Assembly: GCF_000210295.1 (NCBI RefSeq)
Contig: NC_026737.1
Location: 682,001 to 746,000 of the forward strand
Direction: 5' to 3'
Length of the DNA: 64,000 nt
From: Trypanosoma brucei gambiense DAL972
Lineage: Eukaryota; Euglenozoa; Kinetoplastea; Trypanosomatida; Trypanosomatidae
Of this stretch, positions 18,604 to 28,093 are shown piece after piece; within the stretch, counting starts at the first letter, position 1, and each line of letters begins with the position of its first letter. The notes under the pieces are model-generated. The model made no database searches. It had not been told where the DNA came from and saw only the letters and a program-made list of their open reading frames with translations. The translations under genes were made by a program, and so were the position numbers.

Positions 18604-20979
18604 ATGACACATTGTGACCCATCGAACCTTACTGGAGATAGCATACTTTCATTAGGGGATTGTACATCAACTGTAGCCTCCGAAACTGCGAACTCACCAG
18701 CACCGCACACCGACATGAAAGCCGTGCCGTGGCCCTCCCCAATACAAAAACAGCAACAGGAGGGACCATACATTCAATCTCTCGTTCACCTGCATGCCGA
18801 CCGCCAGTGCGATGAAGGCGGGTTGGGGCTCAACACCAACAATGGTGAGGACAAGACAAACATTTCCGCCTTGCAGGATTCCATCGTCATGTCCGACCTC
18901 AGCGATCAAGTTAAGAAAACTCAGGCGCGTCTCGCCACCCTTCGGGAAGAGGAAAAGGTGCTGCAGTTGCGGCGGAGAGCTCTGCTTGGTTCTGAGGAGC
19001 ACTGTATTGCTGGTGATGGCAGTGCAGCTGTCGGGTATATACATCTTGCGTCTCTCACGTCCCCGAAAGCAGTTGATGATACCTGCGTGGGATGCGCAGT
19101 GGGGGAAAAGCGGGAAGGTGAAAATCATTCTCATCTCTGCGACAGCCCCTCGGTTGGTACTGACGGCACGCCGTGCTCTACGCCGGCGGCAGTGAGGGAA
19201 AGTCGCGGGGTTCAGGTGTCGTGTGTCGCAGCCAAGTCCAACAACACCTCGAAACACTCACGAGCGACTTCCCCACATCTCGTTGGAGACCGCGGCTTCA
19301 CCACGGGGGCCACAGGCAGTCGGTTGCAGTCATGTGGGCTCGTCTTCTCGTTGGTAACATATCTGGAGCCGCTTTGGGCGGTAGATGTTGAGGTAAGCAG
19401 GGGTGTTTTTAAGAGGCTGGAGGTGTTTGCCGGGGAGAATGTGAACGAAGTTGCAAGACGGTTTGTTGAAAAGAACGGACTTGAGGAGGTTCGAGCCCTC
19501 CAGCCACTGCAACGTTATTTGGCAGCGTTAGCGGCACAGAAGATGAACCAGGGGGAAGGGATGGAACCGAGTGGTTCGACACCCAATGTACACACAGGAG
19601 TCAACAGAATGGACGAGAAGCTGGTCGGCCCTCTCCAAACGGACTGTGATCGAGTGGGGACGCCGCTGCGCTTCGAGGTTGGGCAAAGGAATCGTGGGTG
19701 TTCCAAGAAAGTGCAAGGATCTGATGCAGCAAATATTGCGCAAGGAGGCACTGTCCAGGGAAGTGATACGCCCGATATTACTCATCCTGATGTTAAGATG
19801 TGCGGCAAGGATGGCAAGCTAATGTTGAAGCGACCAGGTGGCTCCCGCAAAATCGACGCGGGGAGGAATATCGAGGAGGAACATGAGGAGAAATGGAGAA
19901 GACGGGGGACACCGGCCTCCCCCCGTCGCCCTGAGAGGGACCGCTTCGGTGCAAGGCGAACAAACAGTTCGTGTGCGGCGGTCCCTCGTGGTATCGAGGA
20001 CACTAATCGCCAACTGGTACGTAAAATGGAGGCAGTGCCGCCAAGGGACCCTTCCACTACACGAGGGCAAGCCGCTCGTACGGCGATGTCCGAAAGGGGC
20101 AGACGAGCGGCAACACCAACGGTACCGTACACGGATAGAGCATCCAGTGGATGCACCGGAACTCATAGAAACGGAATGGGCGCAACAAGCACCATATTGT
20201 GTAGTTCTACTCAACATGGAGAACGTCCCATAATAACTGAGCCGGGTTGCGCGAGAGAAGAAGATGAGGTGGAGCGACTCCTCATCCGCAGGCAGCAGCG
20301 CTCGGAGCAGGTTAAAAATACAGAATCCCATAGATGTACACCGCAATTGTCAAAAGCACGAGCAGTAAAAGGATCTGGCGCGCAGCCGCAAGTCCTCAAC
20401 TGCGGTGCAAAAAAGGTGTCGTATAACACCCAAAGGGGTAAAATTGAGGAGCGAGTGGCCGGTCCCCCGCTCCACCCCGCGGATGAACAGTTGACAAGTG
20501 ATATGGAGAGTCTACACGTTTCCCCGTCTGCAGCACAACCGCGCGGAGAGGCTGAACGACAGGCACTCCACGGAGAAGAGCGCTCCTATGAGAGGCTAAA
20601 CACAAGCAAATCGCATGGATCTCCCTCACCTGCCTCACAGAAACGGAGTGTGCACGTGAAGTCCACTGAGGAACTGGAGTTGGAGGCGTGTACCTTCAGC
20701 CCGGCAATCAACCCGCGGTCTGTACACATATTCAACACGATTATTAACGGACGGGCTGCAAGTGAAAGGAAACCACCCTTGACAAAACGAGAGGGTGTGC
20801 GGTTTGTAAGCCCGCAAAGCCGCAGTACCAGCACAACGCGGGGAGGCTCACCTGCGGGAAACAGGCTTCCAAATCAAGAAATCATACAACGAAAACTCTC
20901 GGAAGAAATAAAATGTCATCGAACATCCGAGAACTTTGGGACCGGTAAGCGGGCTTCAAACCCCTTTCATGGGCGTTGA
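18604..20979 (+). CDS. Hypothetical protein, 791 aa, with a small PFU-like region
   Basis: Mostly low-complexity and basic: rich in Arg, Ser, Gly and Thr, with no membrane segment. One short coiled coil with D-Q-V-K-K-T-Q-A-R-L (about 100-125) lies near the N-terminus. One compact region stands out (about 253-315). It has a strand pair V-D-V-E-V-S-R-G-V-F-K-R-L-E-V-F followed by a helix with E-V-A-R-R-F-V-E-K-N-G-L. That layout resembles the PFU-type and other small alpha/beta modules (E-V-A-x-x-F-x-x-x-N-G-L) seen in several trypanosome cytoskeletal proteins. Near the C-terminus (about 689-705) is E-L-E-L-E-A-C-T-F-S-P-A-I-N-P, a short F-x-P-x-I-N motif common in coiled-coil flagellar proteins. 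A cytoskeletal or flagellar role is therefore possible. The start is the first ATG after the repeat. Confidence 0.7.
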   Translation: MTHCDPSNLTGDSILSLGDCTSTVASETANSPAPHTDMKAVPWPSPIQKQQQEGPYIQSLVHLHADRQCDEGGLGLNTNNGEDKTNISALQDSIVMSDLSDQVKKTQARLATLREEEKVLQLRRRALLGSEEHCIAGDGSAAVGYIHLASLTSPKAVDDTCVGCAVGEKREGENHSHLCDSPSVGTDGTPCSTPAAVRESRGVQVSCVAAKSNNTSKHSRATSPHLVGDRGFTTGATGSRLQSCGLVFSLVTYLEPLWAVDVEVSRGVFKRLEVFAGENVNEVARRFVEKNGLEEVRALQPLQRYLAALAAQKMNQGEGMEPSGSTPNVHTGVNRMDEKLVGPLQTDCDRVGTPLRFEVGQRNRGCSKKVQGSDAANIAQGGTVQGSDTPDITHPDVKMCGKDGKLMLKRPGGSRKIDAGRNIEEEHEEKWRRRGTPASPRRPERDRFGARRTNSSCAAVPRGIEDTNRQLVRKMEAVPPRDPSTTRGQAARTAMSERGRRAATPTVPYTDRASSGCTGTHRNGMGATSTILCSSTQHGERPIITEPGCAREEDEVERLLIRRQQRSEQVKNTESHRCTPQLSKARAVKGSGAQPQVLNCGAKKVSYNTQRGKIEERVAGPPLHPADEQLTSDMESLHVSPSAAQPRGEAERQALHGEERSYERLNTSKSHGSPSPASQKRSVHVKSTEELELEACTFSPAINPRSVHIFNTIINGRAASERKPPLTKREGVRFVSPQSRSTSTTRGGSPAGNRLPNQEIIQRKLSEEIKCHRTSENFGTGKRASNPFHGR

Positions 20980-21411
20980 GGCGGCCACCAGTAGCCGTTC
21001 AGTGAGCAAAACGGCAGGCCTTTCTCTGGCGGTAAGCTCTGCCCTCACCGCGATGTTGGAGGCGGAACCCATATTGTACTAATGTAGTTTTGATGAAGCA
21101 CGGTGGTTCCTCGTGTGTTTGTCTTTGTGTGTGTGTGTGTGTGTGTTTTCCAATCCTTTGTACATACCCGATCGACTTCTATATGACTGTTGTCCTCATT
21201 ATGATCACAACAATCGGGTTACACGTGGCATACGGACGTGTGTGCCTGCAGAAACCTGTTGCATGTCCCTTTTTATATTTGCCTCGGGCCGCTAGGTCGT
21301 CACGTCTTTTCAACTATTTCTATTTTTAATCAATACTTCTTTCTCACACACATAAACAGACGGACACACACGCCTGGAGTGGTTCCGTGGGTAACATTCC
21401 TTCGGGGCTGA
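20980..21411 (+). other. Intergenic region before the PPR-like gene
   Basis: Non-coding, with a GT repeat (about 21127-21145) and the acceptor of the next gene. Confidence 0.6.
21301..21359 (+). promoter_or_regulatory. Predicted trans-splice acceptor, PPR-like gene
   Basis: A T/C-rich, AG-free stretch ends in CAG with AG at 21358-21359, 53 nt before the ATG at 21412. Confidence 0.65.
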
Positions 21412-23121
21412 ATGATACACAGAAGTTTGCGTTCCAGCTATTTTAGTATCCATGTTACTAAACCACAACGAGTACTCTTGATGGGTTATCGACAATGTGC
21501 CTCAAGCGCTGCGGCTCCGTTGATCAATGCAAAAGGTGCTGGCGTGTCTCCCCAGAAAGACGAGGTGCGCTCGACGTGTCAGGAGTTGCGCCGCGTAATG
21601 GCCAGCCTTCTTGAAGACCGCCAATGTCTATATCGTGATGCGGTCCTCAGTGCAGCTTTGGACCCGTACCGATCCAAGCTTCAGAGTCTTCTTGAGGGTA
21701 ATAACTTTTTCGGAGGTTCGACTGAAACCCCCAAGTCGCTAACGCTAGGCAAACTTTTGGAGTGCCGAGATGGATGGGCGGCTCAAGTGGGTGGAGATGC
21801 GATTTCGCTCGTTGACTTCTACAATGCCTTTCTCCTTAGTGCTTTAGTGAATTCCCATGCAGATGTGCAACTGGTACTTGATTGCATGCAGCAGCATGAT
21901 CATATGGATCCGACAGCGGAAACCTATGTGGCCATCATGCATTCTTTTACTGCCCAACGGAAGGGACCCAACCCTGTAGCAGGCGACACAGCCTTTCATT
22001 ATTTTGGACATGCACTCAAAACGCGAGGGGAGGGCTTTATCACGCCAGAACTTTGGAGCGCCGTATTTGTTGTGTGTGCCGTTACGGGGGCAGCTGGGAA
22101 ACTCCTTGATCAATGGTGGGAACTTCTGCTCAAGACATGCAAAGAAGGTTCATCGCCACTACCTTACGGCGCAGTCCATGCAGCACTCACATGGTGCTCA
22201 TCCAAAGGGGATGTCGAAAGGGTGATGCGTTACTTTAACGCGGCAAACAGCAATTCGATGGTTGCGTTTGACCAAAACGATGTACCGCACGTGATTGGAA
22301 GCGGGAGCTTAACAACCAGAAGCAGCGACCAGGTTGTCCAGCAGTGCCAACTGCGGCTGTTGGTAAAGTTGATGGTGACAGCAAAGGCAATTGAACTTGA
22401 TGGCGGTCTTCGTGCACTTGTGGTCAAAGACGTCCGACGCCTTATCGACCCAGAAGTACTTCGTGCAGCCCCGTGGGGAATCATCAACGACCTCCTTAGT
22501 GGACTTTCCTTGCAAAGTGCTATGCAGCTGTTGAAATTCCGCTCAGCAGCAGCACTGGAGAAGGATGGTGCAGTGCCCTTCACTCTTTGGGCCTCGCTTC
22601 TCCGACGCTGTGCGAGGGATCATCACATTGATCAGGCGGAGTCACTGTTTCTTTTCATCCGCAAGCGCTTCGAGCTGTCGGGTGAGCAAAAGGCTGAGCT
22701 TGTGGAGATCATGATTCGAATGTTCGCTACGCTGCCACAAGGGGACTTCGCATCCGCCACTTCCCTTTTTATCGAACACGTTATTCGCCACCCACCAGGG
22801 GAGCCCAGAGTGGAACCTAATGCCACTTTTTATAACTTATTGATACGTGCTACCGACACGCGCAATGCTGCCATGATGACCTTTTTGGAGGCGTGTGCGG
22901 CGGGCATTGACATGAACATTGAAACTTTCGAGGCGCTTTGCCGCTCGAATCGCTTCGGGACCATATCGTCGCTTAGTAAAAAGCTGCCACACGGTTACCA
23001 AGCTTCCAAACTCGATCAGCAAATTCGCATCCCCGCCGACGCTGACGCCCACCTTCGCCGTGAGGAAGCGATGAGGCTGCGAGGGAAGCCGCTAGTGGAC
23101 TCCACCGGTGAAGTGGACTGA
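21412..23121 (+). CDS. PPR-like mitochondrial protein, 569 aa
   Basis: The N-terminus lacks acidic residues and has Arg, Ser and His (first about 35 residues), as expected of a mitochondrial targeting peptide. The body is a series of paired helices of about 35 residues. Examples are A-E-T-Y-V-A-I-M-H-S-F (about 169-179), A-V-H-A-A-L-T-W-C-S-S-K-G-D-V-E-R-V-M (about 250-268) and T-F-Y-N-L-L-I-R-A-T (about 471-480). The pattern matches pentatricopeptide-repeat (PPR) proteins. These bind RNA in mitochondria, and in kinetoplastids many belong to the mitochondrial ribosome or RNA-processing complexes. Repeats are divergent, so the number cannot be stated by eye. The upstream splice acceptor supports this ATG. 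Which RNA or complex it serves is unknown. Confidence 0.65.
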   Translation: MIHRSLRSSYFSIHVTKPQRVLLMGYRQCASSAAAPLINAKGAGVSPQKDEVRSTCQELRRVMASLLEDRQCLYRDAVLSAALDPYRSKLQSLLEGNNFFGGSTETPKSLTLGKLLECRDGWAAQVGGDAISLVDFYNAFLLSALVNSHADVQLVLDCMQQHDHMDPTAETYVAIMHSFTAQRKGPNPVAGDTAFHYFGHALKTRGEGFITPELWSAVFVVCAVTGAAGKLLDQWWELLLKTCKEGSSPLPYGAVHAALTWCSSKGDVERVMRYFNAANSNSMVAFDQNDVPHVIGSGSLTTRSSDQVVQQCQLRLLVKLMVTAKAIELDGGLRALVVKDVRRLIDPEVLRAAPWGIINDLLSGLSLQSAMQLLKFRSAAALEKDGAVPFTLWASLLRRCARDHHIDQAESLFLFIRKRFELSGEQKAELVEIMIRMFATLPQGDFASATSLFIEHVIRHPPGEPRVEPNATFYNLLIRATDTRNAAMMTFLEACAAGIDMNIETFEALCRSNRFGTISSLSKKLPHGYQASKLDQQIRIPADADAHLRREEAMRLRGKPLVDSTGEVD

Positions 23122-23645
23122 TGTGACGCCACTGGCAAAACGAAAGGAAAATTTGATGATACGGACGATTTGTTGCACGAACAGTTGGGCTGGTCAAGCG
23201 GAGAAGGAACTGAAAGGGGGAGGGTGTTTTGTGCTCTCTTCTTTTGTGCCTCCTTACTCAAGTTTGCCTTTTTTTTCCTTTTTAATTACACCTAACGGCT
23301 TTCCTTCGCCTGAGTGAAGAAACTTGATGGGAAGCTTTTGATTTTGCGATGGAAAAGGTGTGTATGGGGAACGGGTTGCTGAAAAGGTGCAACAATGATA
23401 TAAAGAGGGCGGCAAACGTTCGCCTGCGCACGTATGCAAGTAAGCAAAGAAGAAAAAAGGGAGGGGGCTGTTTAATTATAGTACCATTGGAGACAGTTCC
23501 TTCGTAATTCACCTTTCATTCTCTTACCTTTAAAATATATAACATTGCCATTTGAATTCACAGCCGGTGTTAGTGACGGCGTGGAAGAAGAAAAATCCGA
23601 GTGAATCATTGAAAGTATTTACCAAAAAGAAAAGAAGTATTCGGA
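23122..23645 (+). other. Intergenic region before the R3H gene
   Basis: Non-coding; no repeat of note. A weak pyrimidine tract and CAG at 23561-23563 may be the acceptor. Confidence 0.6.
23511..23563 (+). promoter_or_regulatory. Possible trans-splice acceptor, R3H gene
   Basis: Moderate pyrimidine tract (23511-23531), then AG at 23562-23563, about 82 nt before the ATG. Confidence 0.45.
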
Positions 23646-25106
23646 ATGACCGTGAGCGCAAACGATGAACCAGTAAATGAGAGTTTTTGCACGGCATATA
23701 ATTCATCGAAGAAGGAAGGGGACGAAACAACATCCGCCCAAGTGAGTGACTCCACCGCGCCGCGAGTTACTCCCGTCCCACTCACCACCCCACGTCACGC
23801 TAAGAAACAGCGCTTAAACCGCCGTATCGAAGTAACGGATACATCAGCAGACCGCATTACCGTAACGGACGCGCTGCAACAGCACACAAGGGAAGTGCTT
23901 ACTGTCCACAACGGTCCCGTAGTTTACGAAGAGCAAATGATATTTCACCCATACGAGCTGTACAAGCACGGAAAGAACAAAATACACACCGGAAGCGTGG
24001 GTTACAGTAGTGGGGCTGATCTTGTTATGCTGCGCGATGCAGTTTCCGAGCCCAGTGATGCGGACCTTGCGTACGTTCGCCGGTCAGCGGAGATCGGTAG
24101 CGTTATTTGCCTTGACCCAAAAGCGCAGCGACCACTCACGGAAACGGAAGAAGAGGAACAAAAGAAAAACAAAAAGCGCCTCGCTGGCGCGGGGTACCGG
24201 AAATACCCGGGAATTCGAGCCCCAAAGAATCGGAAGGTGCGAAACCGGCTTCTCAACACTTATCTTGCGACAGAGTTGGGCCGTGAGATTTTGGACAACT
24301 ACCGTGAGATGCAAGAAAATGGTGAAACCGACGCGGATCAGACGCCGCCGCTGCGACCCATCTTTTCCGACTTGCCTCAAGTCTTCTATGATATACTCGA
24401 TCTTGACGAAGATGCACAAACGGCGGCACTTGAGCGCTACGGGGTGAAAATACATCCCCCTGCTGGCAATGCACAACCAAAGGATCCCGACTCGGGTGAA
24501 GTGCGATTCCAAAACCTCAACTCTCGACTACGTGGGGAGCTCGTGCATGCGATTAACAGCGAATTCTTGTCTAAGCAAATTGAAGACTTGGAGCAGAACT
24601 TTACTGCCTTCATCAAGAGTGGGGACCCCAGTAAAAGTCTAACTTATAGATTCCGCGACGGCTACGGAAGGTTGGTCTGCCATGGTGTGGCGGCGTATTA
24701 CAAGCTCGTCTCACAGTCGCATCAACAGGCGGATGGCAGCAAGACAACTGTTGTAAGCTGGCCCAAGCGGAAGAGGAAAAATACTTCAAGTCTCACGCTA
24801 CCCAAAATTACTCTCAAGTCGCTCCTCCGTAAGAAACGCAACGAAATGCCGCACACGCCCCTCCAGTCGAGCACACTGGACACACCGCTGTTTGACTTTA
24901 ATGACGGACCAACGGATATGGAACCACTTGATTTGGGTGCCGCTGCGTCCAATGATGCAAATCCCGATGATTGGCTTCAGCCTTTGGAGCCGGACGGAAT
25001 CATGCCTGTTTACCAACCCTTCTCGCTTGCATATTCAATAGGAAATGAGAATTCAGGCACCAAGCAGAAAGGAAAGAAGAGTAAAGGAACGAAGACATCG
25101 AATTAA
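23646..25106 (+). CDS. R3H-domain protein of the R3HDM4 type
   Basis: A 486-aa protein. A conserved N-terminal block spans about residues 150-255. Within it are R-L-A-G-A-G-Y-R-K-Y-P-G-I-R, then K-N-R-K-V-R-N-R-L-L-N, like the R3H-associated N-terminal domain. The R3H-like module lies at about 317-360, and R-L-V-C-H (about 342-346) supplies the R-x-x-x-H signature. R3H domains bind single-stranded nucleic acid. The C-terminal third has a basic cluster (P-K-R-K-R-K, about 371-376, and K-K-R-N-E-M) that may be a nuclear signal, then an acidic and low-complexity tail ending in Lys-rich K-G-K-K-S-K-G. Human R3HDM4 is a nuclear protein of unknown function. A nucleic-acid-binding role is likely from the family but not shown here. 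Confidence 0.7.
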   Translation: MTVSANDEPVNESFCTAYNSSKKEGDETTSAQVSDSTAPRVTPVPLTTPRHAKKQRLNRRIEVTDTSADRITVTDALQQHTREVLTVHNGPVVYEEQMIFHPYELYKHGKNKIHTGSVGYSSGADLVMLRDAVSEPSDADLAYVRRSAEIGSVICLDPKAQRPLTETEEEEQKKNKKRLAGAGYRKYPGIRAPKNRKVRNRLLNTYLATELGREILDNYREMQENGETDADQTPPLRPIFSDLPQVFYDILDLDEDAQTAALERYGVKIHPPAGNAQPKDPDSGEVRFQNLNSRLRGELVHAINSEFLSKQIEDLEQNFTAFIKSGDPSKSLTYRFRDGYGRLVCHGVAAYYKLVSQSHQQADGSKTTVVSWPKRKRKNTSSLTLPKITLKSLLRKKRNEMPHTPLQSSTLDTPLFDFNDGPTDMEPLDLGAAASNDANPDDWLQPLEPDGIMPVYQPFSLAYSIGNENSGTKQKGKKSKGTKTSN

Positions 25107-25669
25107 TGAAGGAATGATATGGTTTTAAATGACAGAACACTCGAACCCTTCATTGGCGTAGCAGAGGGAGGGAGAAAATGGTGAAGGTAAATGAAGGGAT
25201 GGGGAAAAGAGGAAATGTTTAGGTCGATGCGGGGATTTGAAGTCGTCGGCCCTTCACCGATTTCCCTCCACGTAGCAAGACCATGTGTACTTTTTTGCAT
25301 ATATTTATTTATAAATATAGACGTACGTGAAGTGTTTGTTGATAAAGTGTTTTGCGTTCGACTTGAACGAGCTGCTCCCGAACGAATCTGAGTGATCCAA
25401 AGCGAGGGATGCATCGTGTGATCACCATTTTATCTGGATACACCCGTTCTTTTTTTTTTAGAAAAGGATGTAAAAATACCGTCATGTATACACCCATTTC
25501 GTGTACGTTTGGAAGTGTTTCTACACGTCCCCGTCTTTCCCAGTTCCCTTTTCATCCGTTTTTTTTCTCCCATTTATTCTTCGTTTGGCTCTCTTATCTT
25601 CGGTAAGGCGTGGTCTCGCTTCCAAAACGTCCATGGGTTCGCATGAATCCACGACTTTGTTTTTTTTTT

Positions 25670-25721
25670 CTTCTTGTCGCCTTTCCTTTCCACCCCCCCC
25701 CCTCAATTCCCTTCCTTTCAG
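25670..25721 (+). promoter_or_regulatory. Orphan splice-acceptor-like pyrimidine tract
   Basis: T/C tract including C10 ends in CAG (AG at 25720-25721), but no credible reading frame follows within 1 kb. Confidence 0.35.
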
Positions 25722-26585
25722 CTACCTTACGTTCTATTTTTCTTTTTACGGTGTTGCTGCTTGTTCCTTTATTTGTTTTGTTTTAGGGAAAAGGAGGGTG
25801 GAAGGAAGGATATCGCACGAAAACTTTTTTGAGTATTTATTGCTCACTTTTTTTTTTTAATCTTTTCCTCATCTTGTAGACCCGCTGGTTGTAAATAACT
25901 ATCAACCCGCGTTTGTGTGCATGTGGCGATGTTGTGATGAGTTGGAGAGTAGAACCCGCGAAAGGTGGAAAGTTGGGCAACTTCAACTTCATCCTTCCGC
26001 TGCGTCATTTTCTTGTTGTTTGTTTGTTGCTGTTGTCGTTTTGATTGTTGTTGTTGTTTTATGTTTTCCTGTCCCATTCCCCACTTGTTTCCCCTTCGCT
26101 GTTTTCGTTGTTTCGCATCATCGTAATTATCGCCGTTGTTTTTACCTGCTGTACACTTCAATAGGGAGAGGCCCCATGCATCCACTGGAATTCTGGTTAA
26201 TGAGCGAATGAGTCTGAAAGAGGGAATGAATGTGATTTTACATATATGGGAAAAGAGAAAGAATGACAACTTACATTATTGATGGTGTCTAATCAGGGAG
26301 TTCCCAGGTTAATAAAATGCATAGTGATCCAAAAATACACGTGGATGTGCGGGGAGGAGGGGAAGACGGGGGAATTATGCAGCGGAGAAATGATAGAATG
26401 ATTGTGTCAGTTCCTCATTTTACTTCAAAGCGTTTATTCTCTTATACGTAAGGAAATGGCGTTGTTCTCCTCTTTCACGTGTACATGCGCTGTTACCCGT
26501 AACTAAACCTTCTGTTCTTCTTTCATTATGTGAAAGCGTGCGTGCGCAAATAAAGAAAGAAGACGGGACGGCGGAAATGACGTGA

Positions 26586-26591
<6 letters not shown>

Positions 26592-26628
<37 letters not shown>
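26592..26628 (+). repeat. AT dinucleotide microsatellite
   Basis: About 18 AT units, the longest AT repeat in the window. Confidence 0.9.
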
Positions 26629-26629
<1 letters not shown>

Positions 26630-26985
26630 GCATACGTATGCATACTGCTTTATCTGCGTTTGTGTGTGAATAGGGATGAAAAGATAGGAGGAAGAGGAAG
26701 GGACTAAAAAGAGAAAAAAAGAAAACACACACCATAACTACCTCTATTGGTTGTTTGTTTTTGATGGTATCATATAAAGCACGGGTAAGGGAAAGATGTT
26801 GTGCCTCCATCACTTACAATGGTTCCTTATTCTCATCCTGCCATTGCTTAAAGGTGATACATCCGTCCATGCATTAAGTTCAGTGATGGGAGAGGTATTT
26901 GGCAATGGTTGGACACCATTAGTTATTTGAAATATTAGTAGTGGCTCACATTGGGTGGAAGTAAGGAGATGTAGAGAAAAACGAC

Positions 26986-27007
26986 AAAAAAATTTTTTTA
27001 AAAAAAA
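26986..27007. repeat. Oligo-A/oligo-T/oligo-A tract
   Basis: A7, T7 and A8 in succession, which could form alternative hairpins. Confidence 0.7.
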
Positions 27008-27182
27008 GCGGTCAAGCACACACATAAACCGCAACAACGAACGAATGATACTCCTGGTAGTCGTGAAAGGCGCAAAAAAAAAAAAGAAAGAAAGAAAGAT
27101 ATGGGTTGTAGATCTCATGCACGCCTACCGCAAAAAAAAAAAAAGGTGGCCGCTGCAAATACGAACTACACCATAAAGGTAA

Positions 27183-27596
27183 ATGTCTCCTAGTGAGTTA
27201 ACGTTGCTGCTATTGCTCTCTTACTGCATTGTCGTGATATTCTTTTTGCCAACTGTGCGTTTGAGCGTGTGCCCGTTTGTTTATGCTTGGGTGAGGAAAG
27301 GCACTGCTTTATTTTGTCTCCCCTCCCCCTTTCCCAAACGTGCCATCGATGCGGGCGAAACCGTAGAGACACCAAAGATAATTGTGGGGGAGGGGGGGAC
27401 CGTGTTAGCGTTCCAGTTGTTGGCGGGAGATGTGCGGAAAGGAACGTTTACGCGCATATATCCACATTCACACCATCGCGTCATCCGCTCATCTCTTCTC
27501 TCTGTTCCACCGAGGCCGTGTGTTGTTGCTCGTATTAATAATTACGCTTTCTTGTGTCCTTCCTCATTGTTTCTTTATATAATGATGGATTTATAA
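27183..27596 (+). CDS. Doubtful small open frame (137 aa)
   Basis: An ATG frame with a hydrophobic N-terminus (about residues 6-25) that could be a signal anchor, followed by unremarkable sequence. No domain is visible, no strong pyrimidine tract precedes it closely, and composition is similar to the surrounding non-coding DNA. Listed because it is the longest ATG frame in 3 kb; more likely than not it is fortuitous. Confidence 0.15.
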   Translation: MSPSELTLLLLLSYCIVVIFFLPTVRLSVCPFVYAWVRKGTALFCLPSPFPKRAIDAGETVETPKIIVGEGGTVLAFQLLAGDVRKGTFTRIYPHSHHRVIRSSLLSVPPRPCVVARINNYAFLCPSSLFLYIMMDL

Positions 27597-27908
27597 TCTT
27601 TTCCTCCCTTGCACATTTATTATTTCATTGATGTACGGAAGGTGCTCCAGGCCGGTCTTTGGTAGTTGTTTGGGTGAGCGCCCCCATAGTTTGCCTTCCG
27701 GGGCCTGCAGTCGCCCGTCGTCGTACAACGCTGAAGCGAAAGGCCGGTACGAATAGATATAACAAAAAAACAAGACATTTAAGGGACAGGGCGTCGTGAA
27801 GGGGAAAGAGAAGGAGCAGCTGCAGAACGAGGGGAGGCCCGTCCGCGCCTCGTGGCTAAGAAAAGGACGGCGCTGACTTTCTTTCTCTGCCTGGTACCCC
27901 GAGCCCTC

Positions 27909-27938
27909 ATATACATATATATACATATATATATATAA
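27909..27938 (+). repeat. ATAC/AT repeat tract
   Basis: Imperfect ATATAC units followed by AT units. Confidence 0.75.
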
Positions 27939-28029
27939 TATAGAGTTGGTTTTTTTTTGCCTGGAAACGAAAAAAAAAGTAAAAGAGAAGGTGACAGAGT
28001 GAGCAACACCGGTAATAAGTTAGTGGCGA

Positions 28030-28072
28030 TTCCCTTTTTGTTTGTTTTGTGTCACACGCCCAACTGCTTTAG
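28030..28072 (+). promoter_or_regulatory. Predicted trans-splice acceptor, C2-like gene
   Basis: T-rich AG-free tract with AG at 28071-28072. It gives a very short 5' UTR of 21 nt before the ATG at 28094. Confidence 0.65.
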
Positions 28073-28093
28073 GAAAGAGGAGGGGGGAAAGAG

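Larger units (their letters stand above)
25107..28093 (+). other. Long intergenic region (3.0 kb) without a convincing gene
   Basis: It contains a C10 run (25693-25702) in an acceptor-like tract with CAG at 25719-25721. It also holds GTT-rich sequence near 26010-26060, a long AT repeat (26592-26628), an A7T7A8 tract (26986-27007) and a second AT-rich tract at 27909-27938. The only ATG frame of note (27183-27596) is listed separately as doubtful. Probably mainly the R3H gene's 3' UTR. Confidence 0.55.
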
